DNA of 63,951 bases from Myxococcales bacterium (GCA_947483555.1 CANKMW010000049.1:1-63951); one strand, 5' to 3'. Shown: positions 1 to 19,081, counted from the stretch's first letter. The notes: a model not told the origin generated them from the letters alone. Translations and numbers: made by a program.

Positions 1-1
1 C

Positions 2-193
2 GAGGGCGGCAAGCGCGTCGGCGGCGACCGCCAGCACGCCTTCCGCATCGCCGCCGGCGAGGCCGCCGAGGCGCTCACCCACGTCCGCATCGCGGTCGCC
101 TGGGGCTACGTCCCCGACTCGGCGCTCGCCCCCGTGCGCGCCCTCGAGGATCGCCTGCAGGCCATGCTGTGGCGCCTGCGCCACGGCCGGTAG
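2..193 (+). CDS. Four-helix-bundle protein, C-terminal part (partial)
   Basis: Only the last 63 codons are inside the window; the gene begins to the left. The visible peptide contains GKRVGGDRQHAFRIAAGEA, then an amphipathic helix with a WGY motif and a closing Leu/Arg-rich helix. This pattern is typical of the small four-helix-bundle family first found as proteins encoded within 23S rRNA intervening sequences; relatives include the Avd proteins of diversity-generating retroelements. The biochemical role of stand-alone members is unknown, though basic surfaces suggest nucleic-acid binding. No reverse transcriptase or template repeat is visible in this window. It converges on the RNA-repair operon across a repeat-filled spacer. 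The family call rests on a short stretch of sequence. Confidence 0.6.
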   Translation, partial: EGGKRVGGDRQHAFRIAAGEAAEALTHVRIAVAWGYVPDSALAPVRALEDRLQAMLWRLRHGR

Positions 194-364
194 CCGCCCG
201 GCGGCCGCCGCCGCCCGGCGGCCGCCGCCGTCGCCGAAACCGAAACCGTCGCCGAAACCGAAACCGTCGCCGAAACCGTCGCCGAAACCGAAACCGTCGC
301 CGAAACCGAAACCGTCGCCGAAACCGAAACCGTCGCCGAAACCGAAACCGAAACCAAAACCGAA
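194..364. repeat. Intergenic GC-rich duplication and GTCGCC/GAAACC hexamer array
   Basis: The spacer between two convergent stop codons first holds a near-duplicate GCCGCCCGGCG block (about 194-230). From 231 to about 360 it is a tandem array of GTCGCC followed by one to three GAAACC hexamers. Because the unit is six bases it is open in several frames, giving spurious Arg/Phe, Ser/Val and Arg/Asn-rich reading frames that I did not call. No gene is seen here. Confidence 0.9.
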
Positions 365-1542
365 TCAAAGGCTCGGAGGTGGCCAGCCCGCCGCCTCCGC
401 GCCGTCGACGACATAGGTCACGGCGTGAGCCTCATCGGGCGCCGGCGGCGACCAGCGGCCGATCATGCGCGCCATCACCTTGTCGGGCACGACGGCGTCT
501 CCAGCCCGGCCGCGGTTGCGGCGGCGCTGTTCGACCGCGGTCACCTCGCAATAGACGATGCGGACCCGGAACCGGTAGCTGCGGCACAGCTCGACCAGGT
601 TGCGCCGGAATGGCCGCGTCAGCGTGGTGGCGTTCCACGCGAACGGGCGGCCGGCGCGCAGGTGCTCGCGGGCGCGGTCACGGGCGGCGGCGACCACCGC
701 ACCTTGACCGTCGCCGGGATCGACGCCGAGCTGGTCGCGCAGATCGTCGAGGGACACCGCGACCAGGTCGGGGTGGGCCGCGATCCAGGTGCTCTTGCCG
801 CTGCCCGGCAGCCCGCTCATGATCACCGCCTCGGCGACGGTGTCGTCGAACGCGGCCACGTCGGGCTGGCGCGTGCCGCGCTCGTCGGCGAGGTAGAGGG
901 CGCGGGTGTGGGCGTCGGGAAAGGCGCGCGGGCGATCGAGACAGCCGGCCTCGGCGCACAGCGTCAGCCACAGGGCGCAGTTGTCGACGATGCGCTGACG
1001 ATCGCGAGGATCCGCGGTGCGGCGACCGCGGCCGTCGGCGGCGGCGACCGCCGCCAGCCAGTCGTTGCGAGTCGAGAGCGAGAGGCGCGCGGCGCGACGC
1101 GTCGCCTCGGGCGGCGGCAGGTCGATGGCGAAGAACGGGACCTGATGGGCGCGGACCAGGGCGCAGACATGCTCGCGCACCGCGAACGACGACCCGGCCC
1201 GCCACAGCGCGGCGCGGACCAGGTTCTCGCCGACGGCGCTGTGGCCGCGCGAGGTGACGCGGCCGTCGTCCTCGACGCGGGTCGTCGCCGGCTTGCCGGC
1301 GTCGTGCAACAGCACCGCGGCGAACAGCAGCTCGCGCGCCGCCGGGTCGGCGTCGGCATACGCGGCGTCGGCGACCAGGGCCTCGAGCGCCATCCGGGTG
1401 TGGAGCCAGACGTCGCCCTCGGCGTGGTAGCCCGGATCCTGTGGCGTCGCCGCCAGCGCCTGGGCCGTGACCACCGGCGCCAGCGCCACCTCGACCGCCG
1501 GCCAGTCGATCGCGCCGCCGGGCGCCGGGGCGCCGAACCCGG

Positions 1543-1546
<4 letters not shown>
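365..1546 (-). CDS. HD-Pnk: HD phosphoesterase fused to 5'-OH polynucleotide kinase
   Basis: Predicted two-domain nucleic-acid end-healing enzyme of 393 residues. The N-terminal HD domain (about residues 35-200) shows H41, H49, the pair H81-D82 in LLHDAGK, and H102. The C-terminal P-loop kinase domain (about 240-390) shows SGLPGSGKST (K252), a following SLDDLR motif for the catalytic Asp, and an Arg-rich lid. This is the layout of Runella slithyformis HD-Pnk, which removes 2',3'-cyclic or terminal phosphates and phosphorylates 5'-OH ends. The GTG start overlaps the stop of the RNA ligase (GTGA at 1543-1546), so the two are probably translationally coupled. A longer frame to 1918 runs inside the ligase gene and has no conserved sequence, so I rejected it. 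Last gene of the four-gene operon. Confidence 0.88.
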
Positions 1547-2354
<808 letters not shown>

Positions 2355-2358
<4 letters not shown>

Positions 2359-2996
2359 GAACTCACCATCGCCACCGCGGTCAGGTGGCCGCGGACGCCA
2401 TCGACGACGACCCGGCGAGCGCCGGCGCGCTCGAACAGGGTGCGCAAGCCGTCGGCGGTGAACAGGCGCACGTGCTCGGGGTTGTCGTCCTCGTGCGATG
2501 GCACGGTGGCGAGCACGGCGCGCCGGGCGACCCGGAGGAGCTCGGCGGCGACCGGGGCTGGATCGATCACGTGCTCGAGCACCTCGAGCACGGTGGCGAT
2601 GTCGAATGCGCCGGCGACGAAGCCGAGCCGGGCCGCGTCCATGCGCACCGCGGTCAGCCGTGCCACGCCGCCCCGCGCCACCGCCGCGATGCCCGCCGCC
2701 CGCTCGGCCAGCACGTCGATCGCGGTCACTCGGACGCCGTCCAGCGCGTCGAGCATCGGCCACAGGAAGACGCCGCGACCGCTACCGACGTCGAGCAGGC
2801 TCGCGGGCGCCAGGCCGCGCAGCGTGCCCAGGACGGCGCGGACCCGCGGCAACTCGGCGGCGCGCTTGAAGCGGTGCATGCGCAGGCCGGCACGCTCGCC
2901 CGCGGCCAGCGCCGCGTCGTCGTCGAGCCCGTCGCCCAGCACGCCGCGTGCGTAACAGGCGGCCAGCCAGCGGTAGTGACTTGCATCGTCGATCAC
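2355..2996 (-). CDS. Class I SAM-dependent methyltransferase in RNA-repair operon
   Basis: A 213-residue Rossmann methyltransferase. Motif I is LLDVGSGRGVF (about 68-77), the acidic end of strand 2 is TAID (about 91-94), and the motif IV region is LEVLEHVIDP (about 137-146). It ends with the HVRLFTADGL segment common in Methyltransf_11/23 proteins. The substrate is unknown. Its place directly upstream of and coupled to an RNA ligase and an end-healing enzyme suggests RNA modification. It has E138-x-x-E141-H142, the same spacing as metal ligands of the RNA 3'-end 2'-O-methyltransferase Hen1. However, EVLEH also occurs in ordinary family members and the rest of the Hen1 signature is not evident. 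GTG start six bases after the zinc-ribbon stop. Confidence 0.82.
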
Positions 2997-3002
2997 GGCG
3001 AT

Positions 3003-3167
3003 TCACGTCCGGCGCGGCACGCCGTCGGCGACCGCGAATGCCTTCTTGCACTTCTTGCAGACCAGCTTCCCGGTCAGCCGGCGCCCGCGCGCCTGTACCG
3101 CCTTGCAGTGCGGGCACACCAGCTTCTGCATGCCGAGGAGCACCGCCATGCCGATGGGTCCAGCCAT
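3003..3167 (-). CDS. Small double-CxxC zinc-ribbon protein
   Basis: A 54-residue protein starting MAGPIGMAVLLG and containing CPHC at about residues 19-22 and CKKC at about 38-41, a classic four-Cys zinc ribbon, followed by a basic tail ending PRRT. It is the first gene of the leftward RNA-repair operon, six bases before the methyltransferase start. Function unknown; ribbons of this size often bind nucleic acid or tether a partner. The ATG at 3167 was chosen because a TAGAGT hexamer lies five bases upstream and because the longer frame to 3284 runs into REP-like repeat DNA. An internal ATG (MQKLVCPHC) is an alternative start. Confidence 0.7.
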   Translation of the reverse strand: MAGPIGMAVLLGMQKLVCPHCKAVQARGRRLTGKLVCKKCKKAFAVADGVPRRT

Positions 3168-3172
3168 GCCCC

Positions 3173-3178
3173 ACTCTA
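3173..3178 (-). promoter_or_regulatory. -10-like TAGAGT of the RNA-repair operon
   Basis: TAGAGT on the minus strand ends five bases before the ATG of the zinc-ribbon gene. A start site about seven bases downstream would give a leaderless mRNA, as proposed for many genes in this window. No clear -35 element was found. Confidence 0.45.
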
Positions 3179-3242
3179 GAACACCGAACGGCCTTGAACC
3201 GAGCTGATTTCGAGACGTGCCACGACGGTGGGAATCCGTTGG

Positions 3243-3347
3243 CCCTGAGCGAGGCCGCGGAGCGGCCGAGTCGAAGGGGTGCATGTCGACGAAGTCCGTC
3301 GTCCGTCCTTCGACCCGGACCTCGCTTGCGCTCGGTCCGGCTCAGGA
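3243..3347. repeat. REP-like palindromic element pair
   Basis: Two imperfect palindromes in opposite orientation fill the gap between the VWA operon and the RNA-repair operon. The first (3243-3278) runs CCCTGAGCGAGG to GAGTCGAAGGG. The second (about 3306-3347) runs CCTTCGACCCGGAC to GGCTCAGGACGA. Related copies lie near 17950-18053, 30865-30908 and 63806-63834. No transposase is nearby. The rest of the gap (3168-3407) holds only the predicted operon promoter. Confidence 0.7.
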
Positions 3348-3407
3348 CGACCGGTGGGGGAGCGACCGCGCCGGCGTCGCCCAGCGCCGCGCGCGTGCTG
3401 ACGTCGG

Positions 3408-10247
<6,840 letters not shown>

Positions 10248-10316
10248 GATGCTCCCGGGAGGATGAGGAGAGGCGAGCGTGATCGGGGGCGAGGCAACCG
10301 GGCGCGCACGCGCGCC

Positions 10317-12713
10317 TCAGTCCATCGCGTGGGGCTTGATCTTCGTGAAGTACTTCTTCACGTAGTACTTGTACGAGGACGGCACCTTCTCGGTGCGCAT
10401 GACGTCCTCGACGACCTTCTTGTAGTCGGTGTAGACGTCCTTGTAGGCGGTCGAGGCGAAGCCCTTCTGGGCCGCCGACAGGATGGTCTCGCGGCGTGAC
10501 GGGCCCTTCCTGCCGTGGATGCCCGAGACGCTCTCGTCGGTGGTGTTGCCGCTCTTGGCGGTCGAATCGCCGACCAGGTTGGGATCGTGGCCATCGCCGT
10601 AGGTGTTGGACGGCCCGTCGGGCGGCTGGTCGCCCTGGCCGCCGTTCTGGCCCTGACCCGGCTGGCCCTGGCCCTGGCCCTGGCCCTGGCCCTGGCCCTG
10701 CTGACCCTTCTGGCCCTGGCCCTTCTGGCCGCCGGCGCGCTGCGCGAAGTCCTTGTTCTTGCCGTTCTTGCCATTCTTGCCGAACGGGTTCTGCGGGCCC
10801 TTGTTGCCGCGCTGCTTGGCGCGCCGCATCGCCTCGCGCAGATCCTCCATCTGTGACGACACCTTCTTCTGGGCCGCCTGCTTGCGCTGGTCGCTGTCGA
10901 CCTTGCCGGTCTCGTCGGCGATGTCCTTGAGCGTCCGCGACGCCTGCTTCTGTCCGTCCTGCTCGCCGTCCTTCTGCTCGCCGTCCTTCTGCTCGCCGTC
11001 CTTCTGCTCGCCGTCTTTCTGCTCGCCGTCCTTCTGCTCGCCGTCCTTCTGCTCGCCGTCCTTCGGGTCCTTGTTCTGGAGCTGCTTGGCGGCCTTTTCC
11101 ATGTCCTTGTGCAGGCGCTTGAGGCTCTGGCTCTGCGCCGCCTGTTGCTTCTCGTCCTGCTTCTTCTTCAGCTCGCTCAGCTCGCGTTGCTTCTTCTCGA
11201 GGCGACGCTCGAGGTCCTGCTTCTGCTCGTCGGTCTTGGCCTCGTCGCGCTCCTTCTCGAGCTTGCGCACCGCGGCTTCGGACTTCTGCAGCTGCTGCTG
11301 GTCCTGGTCGTCGCGCTGCTCCTGCTTCTTCTCGAACTGCTGCGCGGCCTGCTCCATGGCCTTGGCCAGGTCCTGCTGCTGCTTCTCGGTCAGCTCGCCC
11401 TTGTCGAGCTTCTCGGCCAGCTTCTCGAGCTCGTCCTTGGCCTTCTCGAGATCGTGGTTCTCGAGCGCCTTGCCGAGCTCCTTGGTCAGCTCGTTCTTGG
11501 CCAGCTCGATGCCGGTCTCGGAGAGGTCCTTGGCAACCTGCTCGGGGTCGGGCTCGGCGTTCTGCGCCAGCGCGTCCTCGGCCTTCTTCATCTGCTCGAG
11601 CAGCTGCTCCTTGGTCAGCTCGCCGTTCTCGGCCATGTCGAGGAGTTGCTCGATCTTGGCGGCGTAGTCCTCGAGCTCCTTGACCTGGTCCTTCTGGCCG
11701 GTGGCACGCAGATCGGCGACCAGCTCCCGCATGTAGGCTTCGTCATCGGGGTCGAGCGCGACGGTGTTGTCCTTGAAGTTGCGTGGATCCTTGTCGTCGA
11801 GGACCTCGAACGGCACCGCGCCCCACTTCTTGCCACCCGCCCACACCACGAGCTGGGTGGTGCCGATCGGCGCCCCGCGCGGGACGGTGAGCGTGATGGC
11901 GCCACCGGTCCAGCGGACCACGGACGCCGCCACCGGGTCGCCGTTCGCGGCGGCTGCAAGCGGCGCCGCTGGTTTCGGGCCGCGGCTGACCGGGCCTCCG
12001 ACGTAGACCAGGGCGCCGTCGAGGTCGCAGGGGTCGGCGACCGCGGCCCGGGGGCCGCACAGGCGCTCGCCGGTGATCGTGATCTCGGCGCCGCGCTTCG
12101 CGAACGCCGGAACCGCTTCGAGCAGCAACGGATCGCGGGGCGGCAGCGGCACCGCGATCCCAGCGGCGATCAGCGCCACCGCGGCGAAGCCGAGCGCGGC
12201 CGGCAGATCGTACGGGCGATGGAGGGGTGCGGCGGCCTGGGTGTTGGCGCGCCGGGCGGCGCGGGCGGCATCCCGCATCGCAGCGTGCATCATCTCGACG
12301 GTCTCGGGATCGGCGGCGGCGGCATCGGTGGCGGCGAGCGTGCGTTCGAACGCGATGGCAGTCGACAGGCGATCGGCCAGGCCCGAGGCGCGATCGATGC
12401 GGCGCGCGACGTCCTCGTCGTCGATCGGGCGACTGGCGCCGATCGCGGCACCGGCGGCGATCACGCCGACGCACGCGACCAGCACGCCGAGGCCGGCGCC
12501 GGGCTCGACCGCCTCGAGGCGAACCGCGAACACGGTGCCGAGCGCGCTGGCCGAGGCCAGGATCGACGCCGTGGTGGCACCCTCGAACGCGCCCTGGAGC
12601 CGGAGCCGGTGCCGAGCGGCCGCGACGACTCCTCGGACGTGGCCCAGGTTGGCGGACTCGATCGCGCCAAGCCCGGGCAGAGATCGATGGGCAGGTGCGG
12701 CGGGAAGGGTCAT
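10317..12713 (-). CDS. Large membrane protein with Gln/Lys/Glu coiled coil (DUF4175-like)
   Basis: A 798-residue protein. The N-terminal third has helices near 50-110 and 170-195, and a beta domain of about 100 residues starting at VPAFAKRGAEITITG. From about 320 to 560 it becomes a highly charged coiled coil rich in Gln, Lys and Glu. A run of about seven KDGEQ pentapeptides and a Gly-Gln run (GQGQGQGQ) follow, then a conserved-looking C-terminus (DVYTDYKKVVEDVMR ... YVKKYFTKIKPH). The layout resembles DUF4175-type proteins that head MoxR/DUF58/VWA operons in Myxococcota. A role as envelope scaffold or sensor for that machine is inference. It is the first gene of the operon. Confidence 0.7.
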   Translation of the reverse strand: MTLPAAPAHRSLPGLGAIESANLGHVRGVVAAARHRLRLQGAFEGATTASILASASALGTVFAVRLEAVEPGAGLGVLVACVGVIAAGAAIGASRPIDDEDVARRIDRASGLADRLSTAIAFERTLAATDAAAADPETVEMMHAAMRDAARAARRANTQAAAPLHRPYDLPAALGFAAVALIAAGIAVPLPPRDPLLLEAVPAFAKRGAEITITGERLCGPRAAVADPCDLDGALVYVGGPVSRGPKPAAPLAAAANGDPVAASVVRWTGGAITLTVPRGAPIGTTQLVVWAGGKKWGAVPFEVLDDKDPRNFKDNTVALDPDDEAYMRELVADLRATGQKDQVKELEDYAAKIEQLLDMAENGELTKEQLLEQMKKAEDALAQNAEPDPEQVAKDLSETGIELAKNELTKELGKALENHDLEKAKDELEKLAEKLDKGELTEKQQQDLAKAMEQAAQQFEKKQEQRDDQDQQQLQKSEAAVRKLEKERDEAKTDEQKQDLERRLEKKQRELSELKKKQDEKQQAAQSQSLKRLHKDMEKAAKQLQNKDPKDGEQKDGEQKDGEQKDGEQKDGEQKDGEQKDGEQDGQKQASRTLKDIADETGKVDSDQRKQAAQKKVSSQMEDLREAMRRAKQRGNKGPQNPFGKNGKNGKNKDFAQRAGGQKGQGQKGQQGQGQGQGQGQGQPGQGQNGGQGDQPPDGPSNTYGDGHDPNLVGDSTAKSGNTTDESVSGIHGRKGPSRRETILSAAQKGFASTAYKDVYTDYKKVVEDVMRTEKVPSSYKYYVKKYFTKIKPHAMD
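10637..11064. repeat. Coding tandem repeats: GCCCTG hexamers and a 15-base KDGEQ unit
   Basis: Two arrays lie inside the coiled-coil gene. Around 10650-10715 repeated CTGGCCCTGG units encode Gly-Gln. From 10962 to 11064 a 15-base unit (CCGTCCTTCTGCTCG on the plus strand) is repeated about seven times with one C-to-T change, encoding the KDGEQ pentapeptides. Both units preserve the reading frame when copy number changes. Confidence 0.85.
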
Positions 12714-12844
12714 CTCTACCTACGTCCGAACCGGGGGACAACCCGGGCAATTCCGGTGACCGTCACGGTGGCAGCGCGACCGTGGACGGATAACAGCCAG
12801 CATAGCACCTTCATTCGACGCACCACCGACGGCCCCGGTCTACG

Positions 12845-12857
12845 CCTACATTGTAGG
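12845..12857 (-). promoter_or_regulatory. -10-like TACAAT within a 13-base palindrome upstream of the MoxR operon
   Basis: CCTACATTGTAGG is a perfect inverted repeat with one central base. Its minus strand contains TACAAT at 12850-12855, the same hexamer found at the kinase promoter at 25459. A start near 12843 would give a leader of about 130 bases before the ATG at 12713. No good -35 was found. The palindrome could be an operator or chance. Confidence 0.4.
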
Positions 12858-12905
12858 TTCCTGCGTTTCGCCGTCGCTGGCATGCCTGGTAGTGACACCA
12901 ACCCA

Positions 12906-12924
12906 GCCGGCGGGTTTCGCCGGC
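12906..12924 (-). terminator. Hairpin after the glycosyltransferase gene
   Basis: A seven-base-pair perfect stem, GCCGGCG paired with CGCCGGC around a five-base loop, lies 16 bases beyond the stop of the leftward glycosyltransferase gene. There is no clear U-run, so this is only a possible terminator. It separates the gene from the MoxR-operon promoter region (12714-12905), which otherwise holds no gene. Confidence 0.4.
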
Positions 12925-12940
12925 GCCGGCGCGCGGACCC

Positions 12941-15502
<2,562 letters not shown>

Positions 15503-15512
15503 GCGACATGGG

Positions 15513-15541
15513 AACCTAGATCACGGGCTGCGCTGGGTAAA
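15513..15541 (-). promoter_or_regulatory. Promoter of the glycosyltransferase gene
   Basis: Minus strand: -35 TTTACC (15536-15541), 17-base spacer, -10 TAGGTT (15513-15518), ten bases before the ATG. The predicted leader is only a few bases. One of the clearest sigma-70-like promoters here. Confidence 0.55.
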
Positions 15542-15557
15542 GCCGGGTACCGGGTGG

Positions 15558-15563
15558 TAGCTT
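15558..15563 (+). promoter_or_regulatory. -10-like TAGCTT of the aminotransferase gene
   Basis: TAGCTT ends seven bases before the GTG at 15571 but only one base before the GTG at 15565. The spacing therefore favours 15571 as the start of a leaderless message. Confidence 0.45.
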
Positions 15564-15570
15564 CGTGATC

Positions 15571-16734
15571 GTGACATTTCCACGCCTCTCGGTCGCCGCC
15601 GAGTCGCTGCCGCTGTCGATCTTCGCGCGTCTGTACGAGAAGCTGGCCGGCTTCGCCGGCGACGTCATCCCGCTGCAGATCGGCGACACCTACCTGATGC
15701 CGCCGCCGGCCGGGCGCCTGGCGCAGCAGCCGTACGCCGACGATCGCGATCTGTACGCCTACGGACCGGCCCCTGGCTGGGCCCCGCTGGTGGCGGCGCT
15801 GACCGAAAAGGTCCGGACCCACAACCGCATCCCGGTCGAGGACGGTGGGATCCAGGTGACGGCCGGCGCGACCCACGCGCTGGCGTGCTCGGTCGGCGCG
15901 TTGCTCGATCCCGGTGACGAGATCATCCTCCTGACCCCGCACTGGCCGCTGATCCGCGGCATCGCCCAGTCGCGCTCGGTGGTGTCGATCGAGGTGCCGT
16001 TCTCGCAGATGTTGCTGGCCGAGCCGGGGCTCGATCCGTATCCGCTGATCGCGCGCGCGGTGAGCGCGCGGACCCGCGCCATCTACGTGTGTACACCCAA
16101 CAACCCCGACGGCCTGGTGCTCGACGAGGCCGCGCTCGCCGCCATCGTGCGGGTCGCCGAGCGGGCCGGACTGTGGGTGCTGTCCGACGAGGTCTACGAG
16201 CACTACACGTACGACAAACCGCACGTGTCGATCGCCAGCCTGCCCGGGATGGCGGCCCGGACGCTGACGGTGGGCTCGTTCTCCAAGAGCTATGGCCAGG
16301 CCGGGCTCCGGGTCGGCTACGTCGCCGGGCCGCGCCCGGTGATCGAGGCGGTCCGCAAGATGTCGAACCACTCGATCTACAACGTGCCGCACGCGCTGCA
16401 GCGCGCGGCGCTGGCGGCGTTGCGCGAGGGCAGCGGGTTCCTCGACGACGCCCGCACGCGCTACCGGCAAGCGCGCGATCGCGCGATCGCGGCGCTCGCG
16501 GTCCCGGTCCGGGTGCCCGAGGGCTCGACCTACCTGTTCCTGGATCTCGCCGGTCACGGCTGCAACGCCGACGGCTGTCTGCCGGTGCTGGAGCGGATCG
16601 CCGCGGCCGGGGTGCTGCTGGCGCCCGGGTCGCCGTTCGGGCTCGCCTACGCCGACTGGGCGCGGCTGTGTTTCACCGCGGTGGCAGAGGACCGCTTGCT
16701 CGAGGGCATCGATCGGATCAACCGCGTGCTGTGA
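15571..16734 (+). CDS. PLP-dependent class I/II aminotransferase
   Basis: A 387-residue fold-type I aminotransferase. Visible landmarks are AYGPAPGWAPL (N-terminal substrate loop), TAGATHAL (phosphate-binding), CTPNNPDG, LSDEVYEHYTYD, and GSFSKSYGQAGLRVGY with the PLP-binding Lys in SFSKSYG. The C-terminal Arg region is ARLCFT. The family includes aspartate, aromatic and methionine aminotransferases; the donor cannot be told from sequence. The stop overlaps the glycerate-kinase start (TGATG), so the two may supply one pathway, for example serine/glycerate metabolism through hydroxypyruvate (inference). An in-frame GTG two codons upstream (15565) is the other possible start. Confidence 0.9.
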   Translation: MTFPRLSVAAESLPLSIFARLYEKLAGFAGDVIPLQIGDTYLMPPPAGRLAQQPYADDRDLYAYGPAPGWAPLVAALTEKVRTHNRIPVEDGGIQVTAGATHALACSVGALLDPGDEIILLTPHWPLIRGIAQSRSVVSIEVPFSQMLLAEPGLDPYPLIARAVSARTRAIYVCTPNNPDGLVLDEAALAAIVRVAERAGLWVLSDEVYEHYTYDKPHVSIASLPGMAARTLTVGSFSKSYGQAGLRVGYVAGPRPVIEAVRKMSNHSIYNVPHALQRAALAALREGSGFLDDARTRYRQARDRAIAALAVPVRVPEGSTYLFLDLAGHGCNADGCLPVLERIAAAGVLLAPGSPFGLAYADWARLCFTAVAEDRLLEGIDRINRVL

Positions 16735-17867
16735 TGGCAGCGCGCGGCACGCTCGAGGGCATCTGGCGCCAGGCGGTGGCCGCGTGTGATCCACGCCAGG
16801 CGGTGCGGGCGGCGCTGGTTGCCGAGCCGCTCCCGCAGCGCGCCGTGACAGTGATCGCGATCGGCAAGGCGGCGGGCGCGATGGCGGCGGGCGCGGCGGC
16901 AGCGCTTGGCGAGCGGATGCGCGCCGGGATCGTGGTGACCGTCGACGGCGTGGTCGTGGAGGACGTCGGCTTGCCGGTGCGCAGGGCCGGCCACCCGGTG
17001 CCGGATCTGCGCAGCGAGGCTGCCGGGCGCGAGGTGATGGCGGTGGCGGCCGGCGTGCAACCGGACGACTTGCTGCTGGCGCTGGTCTCGGGTGGCGCCT
17101 CGGCGCTGGTGGCGGTGCCACGCGATGGGCTGACGCTGGCCGACAAGATCGAGCGCACCGGGCTGGTGGCGCGACAGGGAGCCCCGATCGCCGTGCTCAA
17201 TCGTGCGCGCAGCGAGCTGTCGGCGATCAAGGACGGGCGGCTGGCGGCGCTGTGCCCGGCGCCGGTGCGGACGCTGGTCGTGAGCGACGTGCCGGGCGAC
17301 GACGTCGCGGTGGTCGGATCGGGGCCAACCGTGCCGGGCAAGGCGGGCGACGTGGTCCGGCTGGTGGCCGGGTTGGCCACGCTGCGTGCCGAGGCTGCGC
17401 ATGCGGCGCGAGCGGTCGGCTACCGGATCGAGGAGCAACCCGCTCCGCTCGAGGGCACGGTGGAGGACGTGGCGCGGGTGGTCGTCGCGGTCGCGGCGCG
17501 GCTCGCCGCCGGCAGCGCCTGGGTGGCGGGCGGTGAGTGGACCGTCGCCGTGCCGGTCACGGCCGGCGTCGGGGGACGCGCGGTGCACCTCGCCTTGCTG
17601 GTGGCGCGGGCGCTCGACGGCGTCGCCGGCGTCCAGGTGCTGGTGGCCGGGTCGGATGGCATCGACGGCAGCGGGCCGGCCGCCGGGGCGACGATCGACG
17701 GCGCGACCTGGGCGGCGCTGCAGGCGGCCGGGATCGACGGCGCGCACGCGATCGCGAGCTGCGATGCCGGGGCCGCGCTGGCGGCGGTGGGCGCGACGAT
17801 CGTGAGCGGACCGACCGGCGTGAACCACGCCGATCTGGTGATCGTGGTCAGGCCGAGAGATCGCTGA
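16734..17867 (+). CDS. Glycerate kinase, DUF4147/MOFRL type
   Basis: A 377-residue protein with the N-terminal DUF4147 domain (VIAIGKAAGAMAAGA; the conserved LALVSGGASALVAVP loop; LNRARSELSAIKDGRLA; VVSDVPGDDVAVVGSGPT) and the C-terminal MOFRL domain (AWVAGGEWTVAV, VAGSDGIDGSGPAAGA, SGPTGVNHADLVIV). Enzymes of this class phosphorylate D-glycerate to 2-phosphoglycerate. Length is slightly short for the family (commonly 400 or more), mainly in the N-terminal helices. Translationally coupled to the upstream aminotransferase. Immediately after the stop the sequence turns into GGGCTC hexamer repeats. Confidence 0.88.
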   Translation: MAARGTLEGIWRQAVAACDPRQAVRAALVAEPLPQRAVTVIAIGKAAGAMAAGAAAALGERMRAGIVVTVDGVVVEDVGLPVRRAGHPVPDLRSEAAGREVMAVAAGVQPDDLLLALVSGGASALVAVPRDGLTLADKIERTGLVARQGAPIAVLNRARSELSAIKDGRLAALCPAPVRTLVVSDVPGDDVAVVGSGPTVPGKAGDVVRLVAGLATLRAEAAHAARAVGYRIEEQPAPLEGTVEDVARVVVAVAARLAAGSAWVAGGEWTVAVPVTAGVGGRAVHLALLVARALDGVAGVQVLVAGSDGIDGSGPAAGATIDGATWAALQAAGIDGAHAIASCDAGAALAAVGATIVSGPTGVNHADLVIVVRPRDR

Positions 17868-18204
<337 letters not shown>

Positions 18205-19059
18205 GTGATCTGGACGACGGCTGCCGTCCTCGACTGGACCTGCAAGCGCTTCACCGACGCCGCCATCGAGGGCGCGCGGCTCGAGGCCCAGGTCCTGCTC
18301 GCGCACGCGCTCGGCTGCACGCGGGTCCAGCTCTACACCGGCTTCGACCGGCCGCTCGACGAGCCCGAGCTGACGCGTGCCCGTGAGCTGATCAAGCGGC
18401 GCCTGGCCGGCGAGCCGGTCGCGTACCTGGTCGGGACCCAGGAGTTCTGGTCGCTGTCGTTCTTCGTCGATCCCACGGTGCTGGTGCCGCGCCACGACAC
18501 CGAGACGCTGGTGCAGCTGGTGCTCGACCAGTGCGCCGACCGCAAGGCGCCGCTCCGCGTCCTCGACGTGTGCACGGGCTCGGGCGTGCTGGCCGTGACC
18601 CTGGCTCGCGAGCTAACGGCCGCGGTGGTGGTCGCCACCGAGCTGTCCGAGCCGGCGGCGGCGGTGGCGCGGCGCAACGCCGTCCACAACCAGGTCGCGG
18701 ATCGCGTCGACGTGCGCACCGGCGACCTGCTGGCGCCGGTCGCCGGCGAGGCCTTCGACGTGGTGGTCGCCAACCCGCCGTACATCGCCAGCGCGGTGAT
18801 CGCGACCCTCGATCGCGAGGTCCAGCGCGAGCCGCGGCTGGCGCTCGATGGCGGGCCCGACGGCCTCGACGTGGTACGCCGGCTGTGCGCCGCGGTGGCG
18901 GTGCACGTGGCGCCGGGCGGGCTGCTCGCCGTCGAGCACGGTCACGATCAGGGCGCCGCGGTGCGGGCACTCGTCGATGCGACCGCGGCGTTCGCGCCCG
19001 CCGCCACCGTGCGTGATCTCGGCAAGCAGCCGCGGGTCACGTGGGCGCGACGCGCCTGA
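18205..19059 (+). CDS. prmC: Peptide chain release factor N5-glutamine methyltransferase
   Basis: A 284-residue protein of the length expected for PrmC (HemK), which methylates the GGQ glutamine of release factors RF1/RF2. The N-terminal helical domain ends at VAYLVGTQEFWSLSFFVDP, followed by VLVPRHDTETLV, SAM motif I VLDVCTGSGVLAV, and the diagnostic catalytic motif VVANPPYIAS. The usual partner prfA is not adjacent; the gene stands alone after the repeat-filled gap. GTG at 18205 was chosen because the longer frame would start inside the hexamer repeats. The gene converges on the YidD-like gene with a 22-base spacer. Confidence 0.92.
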   Translation: MIWTTAAVLDWTCKRFTDAAIEGARLEAQVLLAHALGCTRVQLYTGFDRPLDEPELTRARELIKRRLAGEPVAYLVGTQEFWSLSFFVDPTVLVPRHDTETLVQLVLDQCADRKAPLRVLDVCTGSGVLAVTLARELTAAVVVATELSEPAAAVARRNAVHNQVADRVDVRTGDLLAPVAGEAFDVVVANPPYIASAVIATLDREVQREPRLALDGGPDGLDVVRRLCAAVAVHVAPGGLLAVEHGHDQGAAVRALVDATAAFAPAATVRDLGKQPRVTWARRA

Positions 19060-19081
19060 ACGAACGCAGCCCGGGGTGGCT

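Noticed and set aside
2..193. Avd protein of a diversity-generating retroelement
   Set aside because: The four-helix family includes Avd, but no reverse transcriptase, template repeat or variable repeat is visible on this side of the gene.
231..360. Possible CRISPR array
   Set aside because: Direct repeats are six to twelve bases with no unique spacers; no cas genes occur in the window. The same holds for 10962-11064, 32732-32973 and 45638-45765.
75..822. Arg/Phe-, Ser/Val- and Arg/Asn-rich open frames on both strands
   Set aside because: They are by-products of the GTCGCC/GAAACC hexamer array, which is open in several frames, and they have no homology-like features.
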